Shown here: positions 1 to 8,821 of the stretch, piece by piece | How positions within the stretch are numbered: the first letter of the stretch is position 1 | Layout: each line of letters starts with the position of its first letter | Assembly (NCBI RefSeq): GCF_047345415.1 | Contig: NZ_JBLFEP010000003.1 | Coordinates: 868,001 to 932,000, forward strand | DNA length: 64,000 bases | Reading direction: 5' to 3' | DNA from: Maribacter_C sp947494565 | GTDB taxonomy: Bacteria; Bacteroidota; Bacteroidia; Flavobacteriales; Flavobacteriaceae | Program-made: the position numbers and the translations under genes | Notes under the pieces: model-generated | Databases searched by the model: none | The model's input: only the letters and a program-made list of their open reading frames with translations | Told to the model about the DNA's origin: nothing

Positions 1-1453
1 CTGCATCCGTTGCGATGACAATGTTCTTGTAGCGGAGATCTTCCATCGATTCTTCGATATTCAGTGCCGCCTGTAGCAGGTTGAACTCCTCATTCTCATA
101 GACTATCTTCTTCGACAATCCATAGGAATTCAAGGGCTTCCCCTTTAAACTGAATACCGCCTGTGTATTGACATCACGCGATTTCGTAATGGAACCGGAA
201 GCGGAATCACCCTCCGTGATGAACAGGGTGGTCTCTAGGTTTCTGTCGTTTTTGACGTCACCCAAATGCACGCGACAGTCCCGCAATTTTTTGTTGTGAA
301 GGTTGGCCTTCTTTGCCCTATCCTTGGCCAATTTTCGAATACCGGAGAGTTCTTTACGTTCTCGCTCCGCTTGCATGATTTTCTTTTGTAAGGCCTCTGC
401 TACATCCTGATTCTTATGCAAGTAATTGTCCAACCGTCGGCCGACAAAATCGTTAATATAGGTACGTACCGTGGGTAAGTCACCGCCCATGTCGGTGGAT
501 CCGAGCTTGGTCTTTGTCTGGCTTTCAAAGACGGGCTCCATGACTTTGATCGATATTGCGGAAATTATCGATTTGCGAATATCGGAAGCATCGTAGTTCT
601 TTTTGTAGAACTCGCGGATGGTCTTCACCAAAGCTTCTCGAAAGGCCGTTTGGTGTGTGCCTCCTTGTGTGGTATTCTGACCGTTGACAAACGAATGGTA
701 TTCCTCGCTATACTGGGTCTTGCTATGGGTAATCGCTACCTCAATATCGTCTCCTTTTAAATGGATAACGGGATAGAGGAAATCCCCTGTATTGTTATTG
801 TCTTCCAAGAGATCCTTGAGACCATTTTCCGAATGGAATTTCTCTCCGTTGAAATCAATGGTCAATCCCGGATTGAGATAGACATAATTTTTGAGCATGC
901 GTTCCACATACTCATTGCGGTACTTGTACTTCTTGAAAATGGCATCATCAGGAATAAAGCTGACCTTGGTACCCTTGCGCTTCGAAGTGTCCACAGGGCC
1001 TTCTTCCTTGACCAAATTCCCTTTACTGAATTCCGCTGTCTTTATTTTATTTTCACGGGAGGATTGCACTTCAAAAAAACTGGACAAGGCATTGACCGCC
1101 TTTGTACCGACTCCATTAAGACCAACGGACTTCTTAAAAGCGCGCGAATCATACTTGCCGCCCGTATTCATTTTAGAGACCACATCGACGACCTTTCCCA
1201 ACGGAATGCCACGCCCATAATCGCGTACTTTGACCTGCTTGTCCTTGATACGGATCTCAATGGTCTTACCGGCACCCATGACGAATTCATCGATACAGTT
1301 ATCGATAACTTCTTTTAATAAAATATAGATACCGTCATCGGCAGAAGAGCCATCGCCCAACTTACCGATGTACATACCGGGGCGCATTCGAATATGCTCT
1401 TTCCAATCGAGCGAACGAATGTTATCTTCGGTATACTGGGAGTTTTGCGCCAT
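1..1453 (-). CDS. parE: DNA topoisomerase IV subunit B (partial)
   Basis: ATPase subunit of the type IIA topoisomerase that decatenates chromosomes. The window holds the first 484 codons; the C-terminus lies beyond position 1. Visible in order: the flavobacterial ParE-type N-terminus with SLDWKEHIRMRPGMYIG, the GHKL ATP-binding region (DNCIDEF, then DYGRGIP), a GGKYDSRAFKKSVGLNGVG lid segment, the transducer region, and the Toprim metal motif EGDSASG followed by SLKGKPLNS. I chose the ATG at 1451-1453 because the homologous N-terminal block begins right after it and a TATCTTAG box lies about 27 bases upstream. ParE is preferred over GyrB from the overall N-terminal form; the parC partner would be expected just outside the window. 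Confidence 0.93.
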   Translation of the reverse strand, partial: MAQNSQYTEDNIRSLDWKEHIRMRPGMYIGKLGDGSSADDGIYILLKEVIDNCIDEFVMGAGKTIEIRIKDKQVKVRDYGRGIPLGKVVDVVSKMNTGGKYDSRAFKKSVGLNGVGTKAVNALSSFFEVQSSRENKIKTAEFSKGNLVKEEGPVDTSKRKGTKVSFIPDDAIFKKYKYRNEYVERMLKNYVYLNPGLTIDFNGEKFHSENGLKDLLEDNNNTGDFLYPVIHLKGDDIEVAITHSKTQYSEEYHSFVNGQNTTQGGTHQTAFREALVKTIREFYKKNYDASDIRKSIISAISIKVMEPVFESQTKTKLGSTDMGGDLPTVRTYINDFVGRRLDNYLHKNQDVAEALQKKIMQAERERKELSGIRKLAKDRAKKANLHNKKLRDCRVHLGDVKNDRNLETTLFITEGDSASGSITKSRDVNTQAVFSLKGKPLNSYGLSKKIVYENEEFNLLQAALNIEESMEDLRYKNIVIATDA

Positions 1454-1479
1454 GTTATGGGAATGTTAAGCTTGGTTGG

Positions 1480-1487
1480 CTAAGATA
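1480..1487 (-). promoter_or_regulatory. Candidate -7 box for parE
   Basis: On the minus strand this reads TATCTTAG, one base from the Bacteroidota -7 consensus TAnnTTTG, 26 bases before the parE ATG. No clear TTTG -33 element is seen, so it is a weak assignment. Confidence 0.35.
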
Positions 1488-1499
1488 ACACGACTTTAA

Positions 1500-1552
1500 A
1501 AAAAATAAAACCCCTAACGAGTAAAGTAATTAACAATGGAAATAAGGGTTTT
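1500..1552 (-). terminator. Probable terminator of the LRR lipoprotein gene
   Basis: On the minus strand AAAACCC pairs with GGGTTTT across a loop of about 28 bases and is followed by a long run of T (the A-run around 1498-1509 on the plus strand). It lies just after the stop of the gene that ends at 1568. The loop is long for an intrinsic terminator. Confidence 0.45.
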
Positions 1553-1567
1553 GTTGATAGAAATTGC

Positions 1568-3289
1568 TTAATCACACATGTTCAGCAGGACCCTAACATC
1601 CCCTTCTGGATTATCGGCTGATACCGGTCCATTAAAAAGACCATTAATATAATACCTTGAAGAGTTATATTCATAAACTTTCTTTAAACCGCACACATCA
1701 TTTAATTTACTATTTCCTTCAATTCTGGCACCATGAATTCCAGTATCATTTGGCGATTTATAAATATGAATCAGGTTTCTTAGGCCATTTAAATTTTCCA
1801 ACTTTAAGTTATATTCTATATCAATGTCAGCATACCAAGCCGTAGTAAGGTTTTCTAAGGCATCAATATTCAATAGGCTTTCATTACCTCCTATTCTTAT
1901 TCTGCCAAAACAAAAAAAACAATTCTCACCTGAACCAGTCAATTCCAAACCTTGTAAACCATCTAAACTTTCAAGCGAAATATTATTCCATATTTCAACT
2001 CCCGCTGCCACAGAGTTCAAATTGTCTATTCCGTGAAGACTAATTAAATTTTGATTTTGATTAATATCAAGGCCTCCATTAGTTATTTTAGTTATCTTTT
2101 GTAGACCATCCAAGTCCGTTAGTTTCTCATTAATTGAAATTGTAACACCTCCTTCTACCATCTTTAGACTTTCAAGGCCTTTCAATGATTTCAATGATTT
2201 ATTCAGTAAGACGTATAAGCCATCGATATCCGTTAAACTTTCTAACCCCTCAAAAGATTCTAATGCCCCGTTTGCTGCAACTCTTATTTGACCCTCAACA
2301 TGTGCTAACGAACTCAAAAATCTGAAATCAGTAATAGAAACTAACTCTTGTAATAAAAGTCGTCCTCTTACAATAGATAAATTCTTAAAAGCATTTATTT
2401 CTCCTGTTACACCACTTAAGGTCAAAAGACCGTTTATACTTTCAAGGTTATCGAAACCAACTATATCTGAGATTTTACCTGCGAAGACACCTACTAGGGC
2501 CATATTTCTTTCTACTGTAGTCAGTTTATTAAACCCATTTAAAGAGAAAGTCGATTTTTCATTATATATGATGAATTCACCGCCGACGTACAACAACTCT
2601 TCGAAACCATCAATTTTATTTAAGGCGTTATTATTCGCTATGATTAAATCATCATCGATTTTCTTTAATTCTGAAAAACCTTCAAAATCAATCAAAACTT
2701 GATTATTGTTTATCACCAAAGAATCTCCTATGACCGATATTGTATTTAAAGGTTTCAAATTCTTAATAGAGGAAGGATTGTTCTCATCTTTAATTTTTAA
2801 AGCACCCGTAATTTCAGTATATGCTAAAGCGCCAAAGTCGTCTACCTCTTTCTGAGATGTCAAAATAACATCCCCTTCAAAAATCTTGGCGATAGGTTCT
2901 GATTCGAGGGTATTAAAACTTAGCTCATTCCCATAGGCCGTGCCCGCACTATTTGTGGCATACGCTCGCACGTGGTAAGTGACATTTGCTTCCAAGCCTT
3001 CTATGGTACTATTAAATTTGCCCTTACCGGTGCCATTGGCAATTTTATTATCCGAAATAGTAGGTCCGGTAGAAGTTCCCCAAACCACTCCTCGATCGGT
3101 AATTGCGGCGCCTCCATCATCCGTGACATTCCCACCGGAAACCACAGAACCATCGGTAACATCCGTAACTACAACCGTAGCAATTGTAGGAAGCGAAACC
3201 AGCTCTTCAGAGATTTCCGGGGTTGTTTCGGAATCTGAACATCCAATAAGCAAAAGAAAAAAGAAAACTGAGGAAACAAAATACTTCAT
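1568..3289 (-). CDS. Surface lipoprotein with FN3-like and leucine-rich (receptor-L-like) repeats
   Basis: 573 aa. Residues 1-17 form a lipoprotein signal ending in the lipobox LLIGC. Residues about 40-126 are the FN3-like module common in Bacteroidota surface proteins (GGAAITDRGVVWGTS, then YHVRAYATNSAGTAYG). From about 150 to the end there are more than ten irregular leucine-rich repeats of 22-25 residues with the pattern N..L.SL.GLE.L..I.G, as in receptor-L-type domains. It is probably exposed on the outer membrane and binds a protein or glycan; the ligand is not visible. It stands alone between parE and an EamA gene. The repeat-coding part is clearly more AT-rich than the FN3 part and the neighbours, which suggests domain acquisition. 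Confidence 0.8.
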   Translation of the reverse strand: MKYFVSSVFFFLLLIGCSDSETTPEISEELVSLPTIATVVVTDVTDGSVVSGGNVTDDGGAAITDRGVVWGTSTGPTISDNKIANGTGKGKFNSTIEGLEANVTYHVRAYATNSAGTAYGNELSFNTLESEPIAKIFEGDVILTSQKEVDDFGALAYTEITGALKIKDENNPSSIKNLKPLNTISVIGDSLVINNNQVLIDFEGFSELKKIDDDLIIANNNALNKIDGFEELLYVGGEFIIYNEKSTFSLNGFNKLTTVERNMALVGVFAGKISDIVGFDNLESINGLLTLSGVTGEINAFKNLSIVRGRLLLQELVSITDFRFLSSLAHVEGQIRVAANGALESFEGLESLTDIDGLYVLLNKSLKSLKGLESLKMVEGGVTISINEKLTDLDGLQKITKITNGGLDINQNQNLISLHGIDNLNSVAAGVEIWNNISLESLDGLQGLELTGSGENCFFCFGRIRIGGNESLLNIDALENLTTAWYADIDIEYNLKLENLNGLRNLIHIYKSPNDTGIHGARIEGNSKLNDVCGLKKVYEYNSSRYYINGLFNGPVSADNPEGDVRVLLNMCD

Positions 3290-3386
3290 AAATTCAATGA
3301 TATACCAATGAGATCATTCAAAGAAAGTAAATTACTACATTCCTAACAATCAGAATCGACCAACTACAAACAGAGTGGTTCAATGG

Positions 3387-4280
3387 CTATTTTTTCCGCG
3401 AAACCAAAGTCACCCCTGCAATCACCACCAGCATTCCAAAAATCTGCAAGGTCGTTACCCGTTCGTCCAAAAAGAGAAAGGCTAGGATAATCGTAGAGAC
3501 AGGACCCAGACTTCCAAAAATGGAAAAAGTGGAAGCCCCCAAGCGCTTGATTGCAGCAGACACCAAAAATGAAGGTAGTAGCGTCGAGAAAACGGCCATG
3601 GCCAATCCTAAATAATAAACCTCTGCCGGGTACTCGAACAAGTCGAAATCGGCCACCATTGCATAATGAACTGCAATACAGAGCGTAGAAACCAACATGG
3701 CATACGAGGTAAAACGCAACACCCCGAATTTGGGTATCAACCAACCGCTTCCGACCAGGTAGGCGGCATAGGTAAAGGCGCTAAGAAAAATCAGGAATCC
3801 ACCCCAATAGACCGCATCCCCTGAAATTCCGATTTCATCCCAAAAGGTAATCAAAACTCCTACATAGGTAATCAATATGGCCGAAAATTGCTGTCTTGTG
3901 AGCTTCTTTTTAAAGAAGAGCCACGACAACAGTACGACTATGGTCGGATAGATGAAAAGGATAATCCGCTCTAGGCCCGCCTTGAGATACTGTAAGCCCA
4001 TAAAGTCGAAAAGACTTGCCAAATAATAGCCCAAAAAACCGAAAAGCACCAACCATACATAGTCTTTGGTCGTGACCTGCTGAATCGGTTGTGGTTTGGT
4101 TACAAGAGCGATGATCAAGTAAAAAGGAAAGGCAAACCCCATGCGAAACAAAAGCAGGGTCAAATGGTCGACCTGATACGTATAGGCCATTTTGACCATC
4201 ACGGCCTTCGCGGAAAAGAGCACGACACCCAAGATGGCGAAAACAACACCAATACCGGTTACCGAAGTGTTTTTTGGCAT
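3387..4280 (-). CDS. EamA/DMT-family transporter
   Basis: 297 aa inner-membrane protein of ten predicted helices, arranged as two homologous EamA halves (about residues 10-140 and 155-293). Hydrophobic segments dominate, and the C-terminus ends VSRKK on the cytoplasmic side. Drug/metabolite transporters of this family export or exchange small metabolites; no substrate can be read from the sequence. The start at 4278-4280 gives MPKNTS directly before the first helix. It lies downstream of ychF on the same strand with a 77-base gap, and no terminator is seen between them, so cotranscription is possible. Confidence 0.88.
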   Translation of the reverse strand: MPKNTSVTGIGVVFAILGVVLFSAKAVMVKMAYTYQVDHLTLLLFRMGFAFPFYLIIALVTKPQPIQQVTTKDYVWLVLFGFLGYYLASLFDFMGLQYLKAGLERIILFIYPTIVVLLSWLFFKKKLTRQQFSAILITYVGVLITFWDEIGISGDAVYWGGFLIFLSAFTYAAYLVGSGWLIPKFGVLRFTSYAMLVSTLCIAVHYAMVADFDLFEYPAEVYYLGLAMAVFSTLLPSFLVSAAIKRLGASTFSIFGSLGPVSTIILAFLFLDERVTTLQIFGMLVVIAGVTLVSRKK

Positions 4281-4357
4281 TCGGCTAAATTAGGACTTGC
4301 AGTACTACCAGCAGATCTATTTACTTCTGGAATACGAAGTTCAACTGATAAAAAGTA

Positions 4358-5452
4358 CTAGACATTAAAACGGAAATGCATCACATCGCCATCCTTTACA
4401 ATGTACTCTTTACCTTCTACACGCATTTTACCTGCTTCTTTGACCTTGGTTTCACTACCATAGGCCACATAGTCATCATAGGAAATGACCTCTGCCCGAA
4501 TAAACCCTTTTTCAAAATCGGTATGGATGACACCCGCCGCCTGCGGAGCTGTTGCTCCTACCGGAATGGTCCAAGCACGCACTTCCTTCACACCTGCGGT
4601 AAAATAGGTCTCCAAATTCAATAGTTTGTATGCCCCGCGGATCAGTTTGGCTGAACCGGGTTCGGAAAGTCCCAGATCCTCTAGAAACATTTGACGTTCC
4701 TCATAGGTCTCAAGTTCTGTAATATCGGCCTCAGTGCCAACAGCAAGCACAATCACCTCCGCATTTTCATCAGCGACAGCGGCTTTTACCTGATTTACGT
4801 AGTCATTTCCCGCAGCCGCAGCATCCTCATCTACATTACATACATACATCACTGGTTTGTCAGTGATGAACTGCAACAGGTTCACATATTCTTTCCGGTC
4901 ATCTTTCGAAAGGTCTATGGCCCGAACCGAGGTGCCGGCTTCCAATCCATTTTTGATTGCCAAAAGTACGGCCTCTTCTTTTTGGGCTTCTTTATTTCCG
5001 GTCTTGGCCGCGCGTTTTACCTTATCCAATTTTTTTTCGACCGTCTCCAAATCCTTCAACTGTAGCTCCATATCGATGGTCTCCTTATCACGGATCGGAT
5101 CTACCGAACCGTCGACATGAACGATATTGTCATTGTCGAAACAACGCAATACATGAAGAATGGCATCGGTTTCACGGATATTCCCCAAAAACTGATTTCC
5201 CAATCCCTCGCCTTTACTGGCTCCTTTGACCAATCCTGCAATGTCAACGATTTCAACAGTGGCCGGAATCACCTTTTCAGGATTCACCAAGTCTTCCAAC
5301 TTCTCTAAACGTGTATCGGGCACATTAACAACACCTATATTCGGTTCTATCGTACAAAACGGAAAATTGGCGCTTTGCGCTTTTGCATTGGACAAACAAT
5401 TGAAAAGTGTCGATTTACCAACGTTGGGTAGTCCTACGATACCTGCTTTCAT
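4358..5452 (-). CDS. ychF: Redox-regulated ATPase YchF (Obg-family)
   Basis: 364 aa, the usual YchF length. The N-terminus carries the P-loop GLPNVGKST (residues 7-15) and the family block NFPFCTIEPNIGVV. DIAGLVKGASKGEGLGNQFL covers the switch region, and NVDE replaces the usual NKxD guanine-specificity motif, as in YchF proteins that prefer ATP. The C-terminal TGS-like domain ends with DGDVMHFRFNV. The protein is a ribosome-associated P-loop NTPase linked to the oxidative stress response. A consensus -7 box (TATCTTTG) lies 27 bases upstream of the ATG. Confidence 0.96.
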   Translation of the reverse strand: MKAGIVGLPNVGKSTLFNCLSNAKAQSANFPFCTIEPNIGVVNVPDTRLEKLEDLVNPEKVIPATVEIVDIAGLVKGASKGEGLGNQFLGNIRETDAILHVLRCFDNDNIVHVDGSVDPIRDKETIDMELQLKDLETVEKKLDKVKRAAKTGNKEAQKEEAVLLAIKNGLEAGTSVRAIDLSKDDRKEYVNLLQFITDKPVMYVCNVDEDAAAAGNDYVNQVKAAVADENAEVIVLAVGTEADITELETYEERQMFLEDLGLSEPGSAKLIRGAYKLLNLETYFTAGVKEVRAWTIPVGATAPQAAGVIHTDFEKGFIRAEVISYDDYVAYGSETKVKEAGKMRVEGKEYIVKDGDVMHFRFNV

Positions 5453-5478
5453 AAATCACTGGATTAAGAATTCGGGCG

Positions 5479-5486
5479 CAAAGATA
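5479..5486 (-). promoter_or_regulatory. -7 promoter box of ychF
   Basis: Minus strand reads TATCTTTG, an exact match to the Bacteroidota -7 consensus TAnnTTTG, 26 bases before the ychF start. The -33 element is degenerate (no clear TTTG 18-20 bases upstream). Confidence 0.6.
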
Positions 5487-5543
5487 ACTTTTACCTCTTG
5501 ATCTACCCTATAAAATGACGAAACATAATTTCAGTGGAACGAT

Positions 5544-5551
5544 TATCTTTA
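5544..5551 (+). promoter_or_regulatory. Candidate -7 box of the ureohydrolase gene
   Basis: TATCTTTA, one base from TAnnTTTG, 25 bases before the ATG at 5577. No convincing -33 element. Confidence 0.4.
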
Positions 5552-5576
5552 GCCTGTATTCAATATTAAATCAGCT

Positions 5577-6365
5577 ATGGGAAAGAAAATTACCCTTCAG
5601 GGAATACTATTCGATGAAAAGTCATCGTATTTGAAAGGACCGGCCCTGGCCCCGCCGCTCATCCGGGAGGCATATCATAGTGAATCCGCCAATTATTTTT
5701 CAGAAGACGGAACCAAAATCTCCCCTGCGCTTTTCGATGATACGGGAGATTATGAAATCAAGGAGTATTGGGATATCGAACGAATTACCTCCAAAAACCT
5801 TAAAAGTGATCAACCCTTGCTCACCTTAGGGGGAGACCATTCCATCACGTATCCTATTTTAAGGGCGATTCATGCAATGCATGGTCCAATAGACATGCTG
5901 CACATCGATGCCCACGCCGACCTGTATGATAATTTTGAAGGAGACCGGTATTCACATGCCTGCCCCTTTGCGCGCATCATGGAAGAGCAATTGGCTTCAA
6001 GGCTGGTACAAGTCGGGATACGAACACTTTCGGACCATCAAAAGGTACAGGCGGCTAAATTCGGAGTGGAAATCATACCCATGAGAGATTTGGATCTGAC
6101 CCGACTCCCCAACTTCGAAAATCCCCTCTATTTGTCTCTGGATGTAGACGCACTTGACCCTGCCTTTGCGCCAGGTGTATCACATCACGAACCGGGCGGA
6201 TTGACTACCCGACAACTTTTACATATTATTCAGCAGATAAAGGCACCGTTAATAGCAGCGGACATTGTAGAGTATAATCCGTCACGAGACATCAACCATA
6301 TGACCGCCATGGTCAGCGCAAAATTATTGAAGGAAATCGTAGCAAAAATGATGAAAGGACTTTAA
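5577..6365 (+). CDS. Arginase/agmatinase-family ureohydrolase
   Basis: 262 aa cytoplasmic binuclear-manganese hydrolase that releases urea from a guanidino compound. All expected metal ligands are present: His88 in GGDHSI, Asp111/His113/Asp115 in DAHADLYD, and Asp189/Asp191 in SLDVDALDP. The GDRYSHAC block with His127 resembles agmatinases more than arginases, so agmatine is the likeliest substrate, giving putrescine; guanidinobutyrate or formiminoglutamate cannot be excluded. It is divergent from ychF and followed after 12 bases by a methyltransferase gene, probably in one transcript. The start is supported by position after the TATCTTTA box. Confidence 0.85.
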   Translation: MGKKITLQGILFDEKSSYLKGPALAPPLIREAYHSESANYFSEDGTKISPALFDDTGDYEIKEYWDIERITSKNLKSDQPLLTLGGDHSITYPILRAIHAMHGPIDMLHIDAHADLYDNFEGDRYSHACPFARIMEEQLASRLVQVGIRTLSDHQKVQAAKFGVEIIPMRDLDLTRLPNFENPLYLSLDVDALDPAFAPGVSHHEPGGLTTRQLLHIIQQIKAPLIAADIVEYNPSRDINHMTAMVSAKLLKEIVAKMMKGL

Positions 6366-6377
6366 ATTCAACGGGGC

Positions 6378-7127
6378 ATGAGCATAAGCAATCTATATGG
6401 AGCGGAATTGGCTAAAGTCTTTGATACCATGTATCAGGGATTTATCGCATACGATGAGGAATTTCAATTTTATACAACTAAGGCCGAAAAAATCGGTGTA
6501 GATAGTATTCTTGAGATTGGTTGCGGTACGGGTAATTTGGCCCGTTACCTTGCTGCACATTTTAAGCATTATCTCGGCATTGACCTAAGCGAGCACATGC
6601 TACAACTCGCCCGAGAAAAGAATCCTGAGGTACCATTTATGCAAGCCGATATGCGCAACTTTTCGACCGAAAAGCGTTTTGACTTAGCCTTGATTACGGG
6701 CAGATCGTCAAGCTATCTCGTATCGCATACCGATTTGACCGACACCTTCGATGCTATCGCTCAGGCTTTACGGCCCAAAGCACATCTGATATTTGACTGC
6801 ATCGATGCTGATCGCTTCATACCCTACATCGAGAAAAACCCTAGAGTGGTCCATAACGCTAAGGTAGGTGAACTCAAGTTTAGAAGAAATTCATATTGGC
6901 ATATCGAAAATAAGGCTGAGAATTTGGTCAACTGGACTGCAGACTATTACAAACTTGAGGGGATTCATCAAGTCAAACTTGGTCAAGACCAAGTTATTTT
7001 CAAAGCTTTTACCCAAAATGAAATGGAGGCATTACTGACCCAAACGGGATACGAAGTAATCCATATGGAAGACCGACCATCTTACGCCTTTGACACTTTT
7101 GTCGTGCATGCGCAGAAAAAACGATAA
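6378..7127 (+). CDS. Class I SAM-dependent methyltransferase
   Basis: 249 aa. The Rossmann-type SAM fold shows motif I as ILEIGCGTGNLARYLA (about residues 45-60), the acidic ribose-binding residue in YLGIDLSEHML, and MQADMRNF as motif II, followed by RFDLALITG. The C-terminal half has a beta-rich segment typical of small-molecule methyltransferases. The substrate is unknown. It follows the ureohydrolase gene by 12 bases; whether it acts on a polyamine-related compound is only a guess from that linkage. It converges with the ferredoxin gene, whose stop is five bases beyond its own. Confidence 0.85.
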   Translation: MSISNLYGAELAKVFDTMYQGFIAYDEEFQFYTTKAEKIGVDSILEIGCGTGNLARYLAAHFKHYLGIDLSEHMLQLAREKNPEVPFMQADMRNFSTEKRFDLALITGRSSSYLVSHTDLTDTFDAIAQALRPKAHLIFDCIDADRFIPYIEKNPRVVHNAKVGELKFRRNSYWHIENKAENLVNWTADYYKLEGIHQVKLGQDQVIFKAFTQNEMEALLTQTGYEVIHMEDRPSYAFDTFVVHAQKKR

Positions 7128-7132
7128 GCGTT

Positions 7133-7486
7133 TTAGTCTTCCGGGTGCATAAAGGCCTGCTTTTGCAACAGTACCTCCTCCGATTCTACTCGGTCTTCGT
7201 CGGGTACGCAGCAATCTACGGGACATACCGCCGCACACTGTGGCTCCTCATGAAAGCCCATGCATTCGGTACATTTATCAGGAGAAATATAATAGATTTC
7301 ATCGCTTATCGGCTCTTGCACTTCATCCGCATTGACTGCTTTGCCATCCGGAAGAACTACATCACCATTTAACGAGGTTCCATCGCTGTATCGCCATTCA
7401 TCGGCACCCTCATAAATCGCTGTATTCGGACATTCAGGCTCACATGCACCACAATTGATACATTCGTCTGTTATAATTATCGCCAT
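7133..7486 (-). CDS. 4Fe-4S dicluster ferredoxin
   Basis: 117 aa acidic soluble electron carrier. The first cluster motif is C9-x2-C12-x2-C15-x3-C19P (CINCGACEPECP). The second is CTECMGFHEEPQCAAVCP with the long C-x8-C spacing found in YfhL-type and Allochromatium-type 2[4Fe-4S] ferredoxins. An insertion of about 40 residues (GADEWRYSDG to DEIYYISPDK) lies between the clusters. It is divergent from the acyl-CoA-reductase-like gene, so the two may share control through the 183-base gap and may work as a redox pair. The redox partner is not shown by the sequence. Confidence 0.92.
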   Translation of the reverse strand: MAIIITDECINCGACEPECPNTAIYEGADEWRYSDGTSLNGDVVLPDGKAVNADEVQEPISDEIYYISPDKCTECMGFHEEPQCAAVCPVDCCVPDEDRVESEEVLLQKQAFMHPED

Positions 7487-7623
7487 GGTTTTTCTTCTAC
7501 GAAACCCAATGCCATCCTCATCCTAAAGACATATTGGAAAACATCAAGTTCTATTCCTAATTCATTTTGCAATTTTCGTGTTGATTTTAATCATCAACGG
7601 TCTAGTTCTACTAAAAGTATCCC

Positions 7624-7631
7624 TAATTTTG
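7624..7631 (+). promoter_or_regulatory. Candidate -7 box of the acyl-CoA reductase gene
   Basis: TAATTTTG matches TAnnTTTG exactly and lies 38 bases before the ATG at 7670. No clear -33 TTTG. Confidence 0.45.
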
Positions 7632-7669
7632 TGTAAAGGTACTTCCTAAGCTAATTTTTCACAAATATA

Positions 7670-8731
7670 ATGACGCAGTATAATTCAATCTTAGAAGCTT
7701 TTGTTAAACTTGGTCGTTTTCTTGGCGACTATGTGGAAACCAAACAAAGCGGTCGTGAATTGACTTCTGCATGGTCGACGGAGCTGGATCGACTAGTTTC
7801 CCAAGCCAAACATCACAACGGATGGTTCACAGAAGAAAACCTTCTTTTCGCACTGCACGGTTGGTCTGAACAGCTTACCCAAGATACACTTGAAGCGTGG
7901 TTGTCCGGATACCAAATTTCAGACCTGCGACCGATGCGGGTTGCCATAATCATGGCCGGTAATATTCCGCTTGTTGGGTTTCATGATTTTCTAGCCGCGC
8001 TAATGACCGGAAATGCTATCCTGGCCAAACTGTCCAGTAATGATGCACAGCTATTACCGTTTTTAACGCGATACTTGATCCACCAAGAACCACTGTTTGA
8101 GCAGAAAATACAGTTTACCGATACGAAATTGGAAAACTTCGATGCCGTCATCGCTACCGGTAGCACCAATACCTCTCGCTATTTTGAACACTACTTCGGA
8201 AAATACCCCAATATCATTAGACGGAACCGCAATTCGGTGGCCGTTTTGACGGGAAAGGAATCCCAAGCTCAACTGACCGCCTTAGGAGAGGATATTTTCA
8301 GATATTACGGTTTAGGCTGCCGAAGCGTATCGAAAATATTCGTGCCAGAGGGGTACGACTTCAATCGTCTTTTCGAAGCGATCTATACGTACCGAAATGT
8401 TATTGACAGTGCCAAATATGCCAACAATTACGACTACAACAAGGCAGTTTATCTCATGAGCGAATTCAAAATTCTCGATAATGGTTTTCTGATCCTTAAG
8501 GAAGATGAAAACTATGCCTCGCCCATCGCCTCGCTTTTCTACGAGACCTATAGCGCAATTGAAAGTATTAAACAACGCCTGTTCAACGATTCAGACAAGC
8601 TACAATGTGTGGTTTCCGAGGGGGTCTTATCCTCAGAAGTTGCATTTGGGGCCACCCAATCACCCAACTTAAGCGATTATGCCGATGGTGTCGACACTGT
8701 TGAGTTCCTGTTGAAAACATCACAGATTTAG
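7670..8731 (+). CDS. LuxC-like acyl-CoA reductase-family protein
   Basis: 353 aa member of the aldehyde-dehydrogenase superfamily related to LuxC. Visible blocks are VAIIMAGNIPLVGFHDFLAA (residues 91-110, nucleotide-binding region), AKLSSND, ATGSTNTSRYF (162-172) and GLGCRSVSKIFVP with the probable catalytic Cys217. LuxC proteins reduce fatty acyl-CoA or acyl-ACP, but this branch in flavobacteria sits next to ferredoxin, serC and serA genes and has no luciferase context, so the true substrate may be different. The length is shorter than LuxC (about 480 aa). The start at 7670 is the first ATG and fits the promoter candidate. Confidence 0.75.
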   Translation: MTQYNSILEAFVKLGRFLGDYVETKQSGRELTSAWSTELDRLVSQAKHHNGWFTEENLLFALHGWSEQLTQDTLEAWLSGYQISDLRPMRVAIIMAGNIPLVGFHDFLAALMTGNAILAKLSSNDAQLLPFLTRYLIHQEPLFEQKIQFTDTKLENFDAVIATGSTNTSRYFEHYFGKYPNIIRRNRNSVAVLTGKESQAQLTALGEDIFRYYGLGCRSVSKIFVPEGYDFNRLFEAIYTYRNVIDSAKYANNYDYNKAVYLMSEFKILDNGFLILKEDENYASPIASLFYETYSAIESIKQRLFNDSDKLQCVVSEGVLSSEVAFGATQSPNLSDYADGVDTVEFLLKTSQI

Positions 8732-8821
8732 TTGGTTTTGTGTAGGGTAAATTCTCTAAAATTTTGAGACCTTTAGAAGCTTAAAATAAAAACACCCGAC
8801 TTTACGTATTTCAAAAGAATT

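Noticed and set aside
761..1318. Plus-strand frame of 185 codons inside the parE gene
   Set aside because: It is antisense to the intact parE reading frame, which shows all family motifs; the plus-strand product has no recognisable domain.
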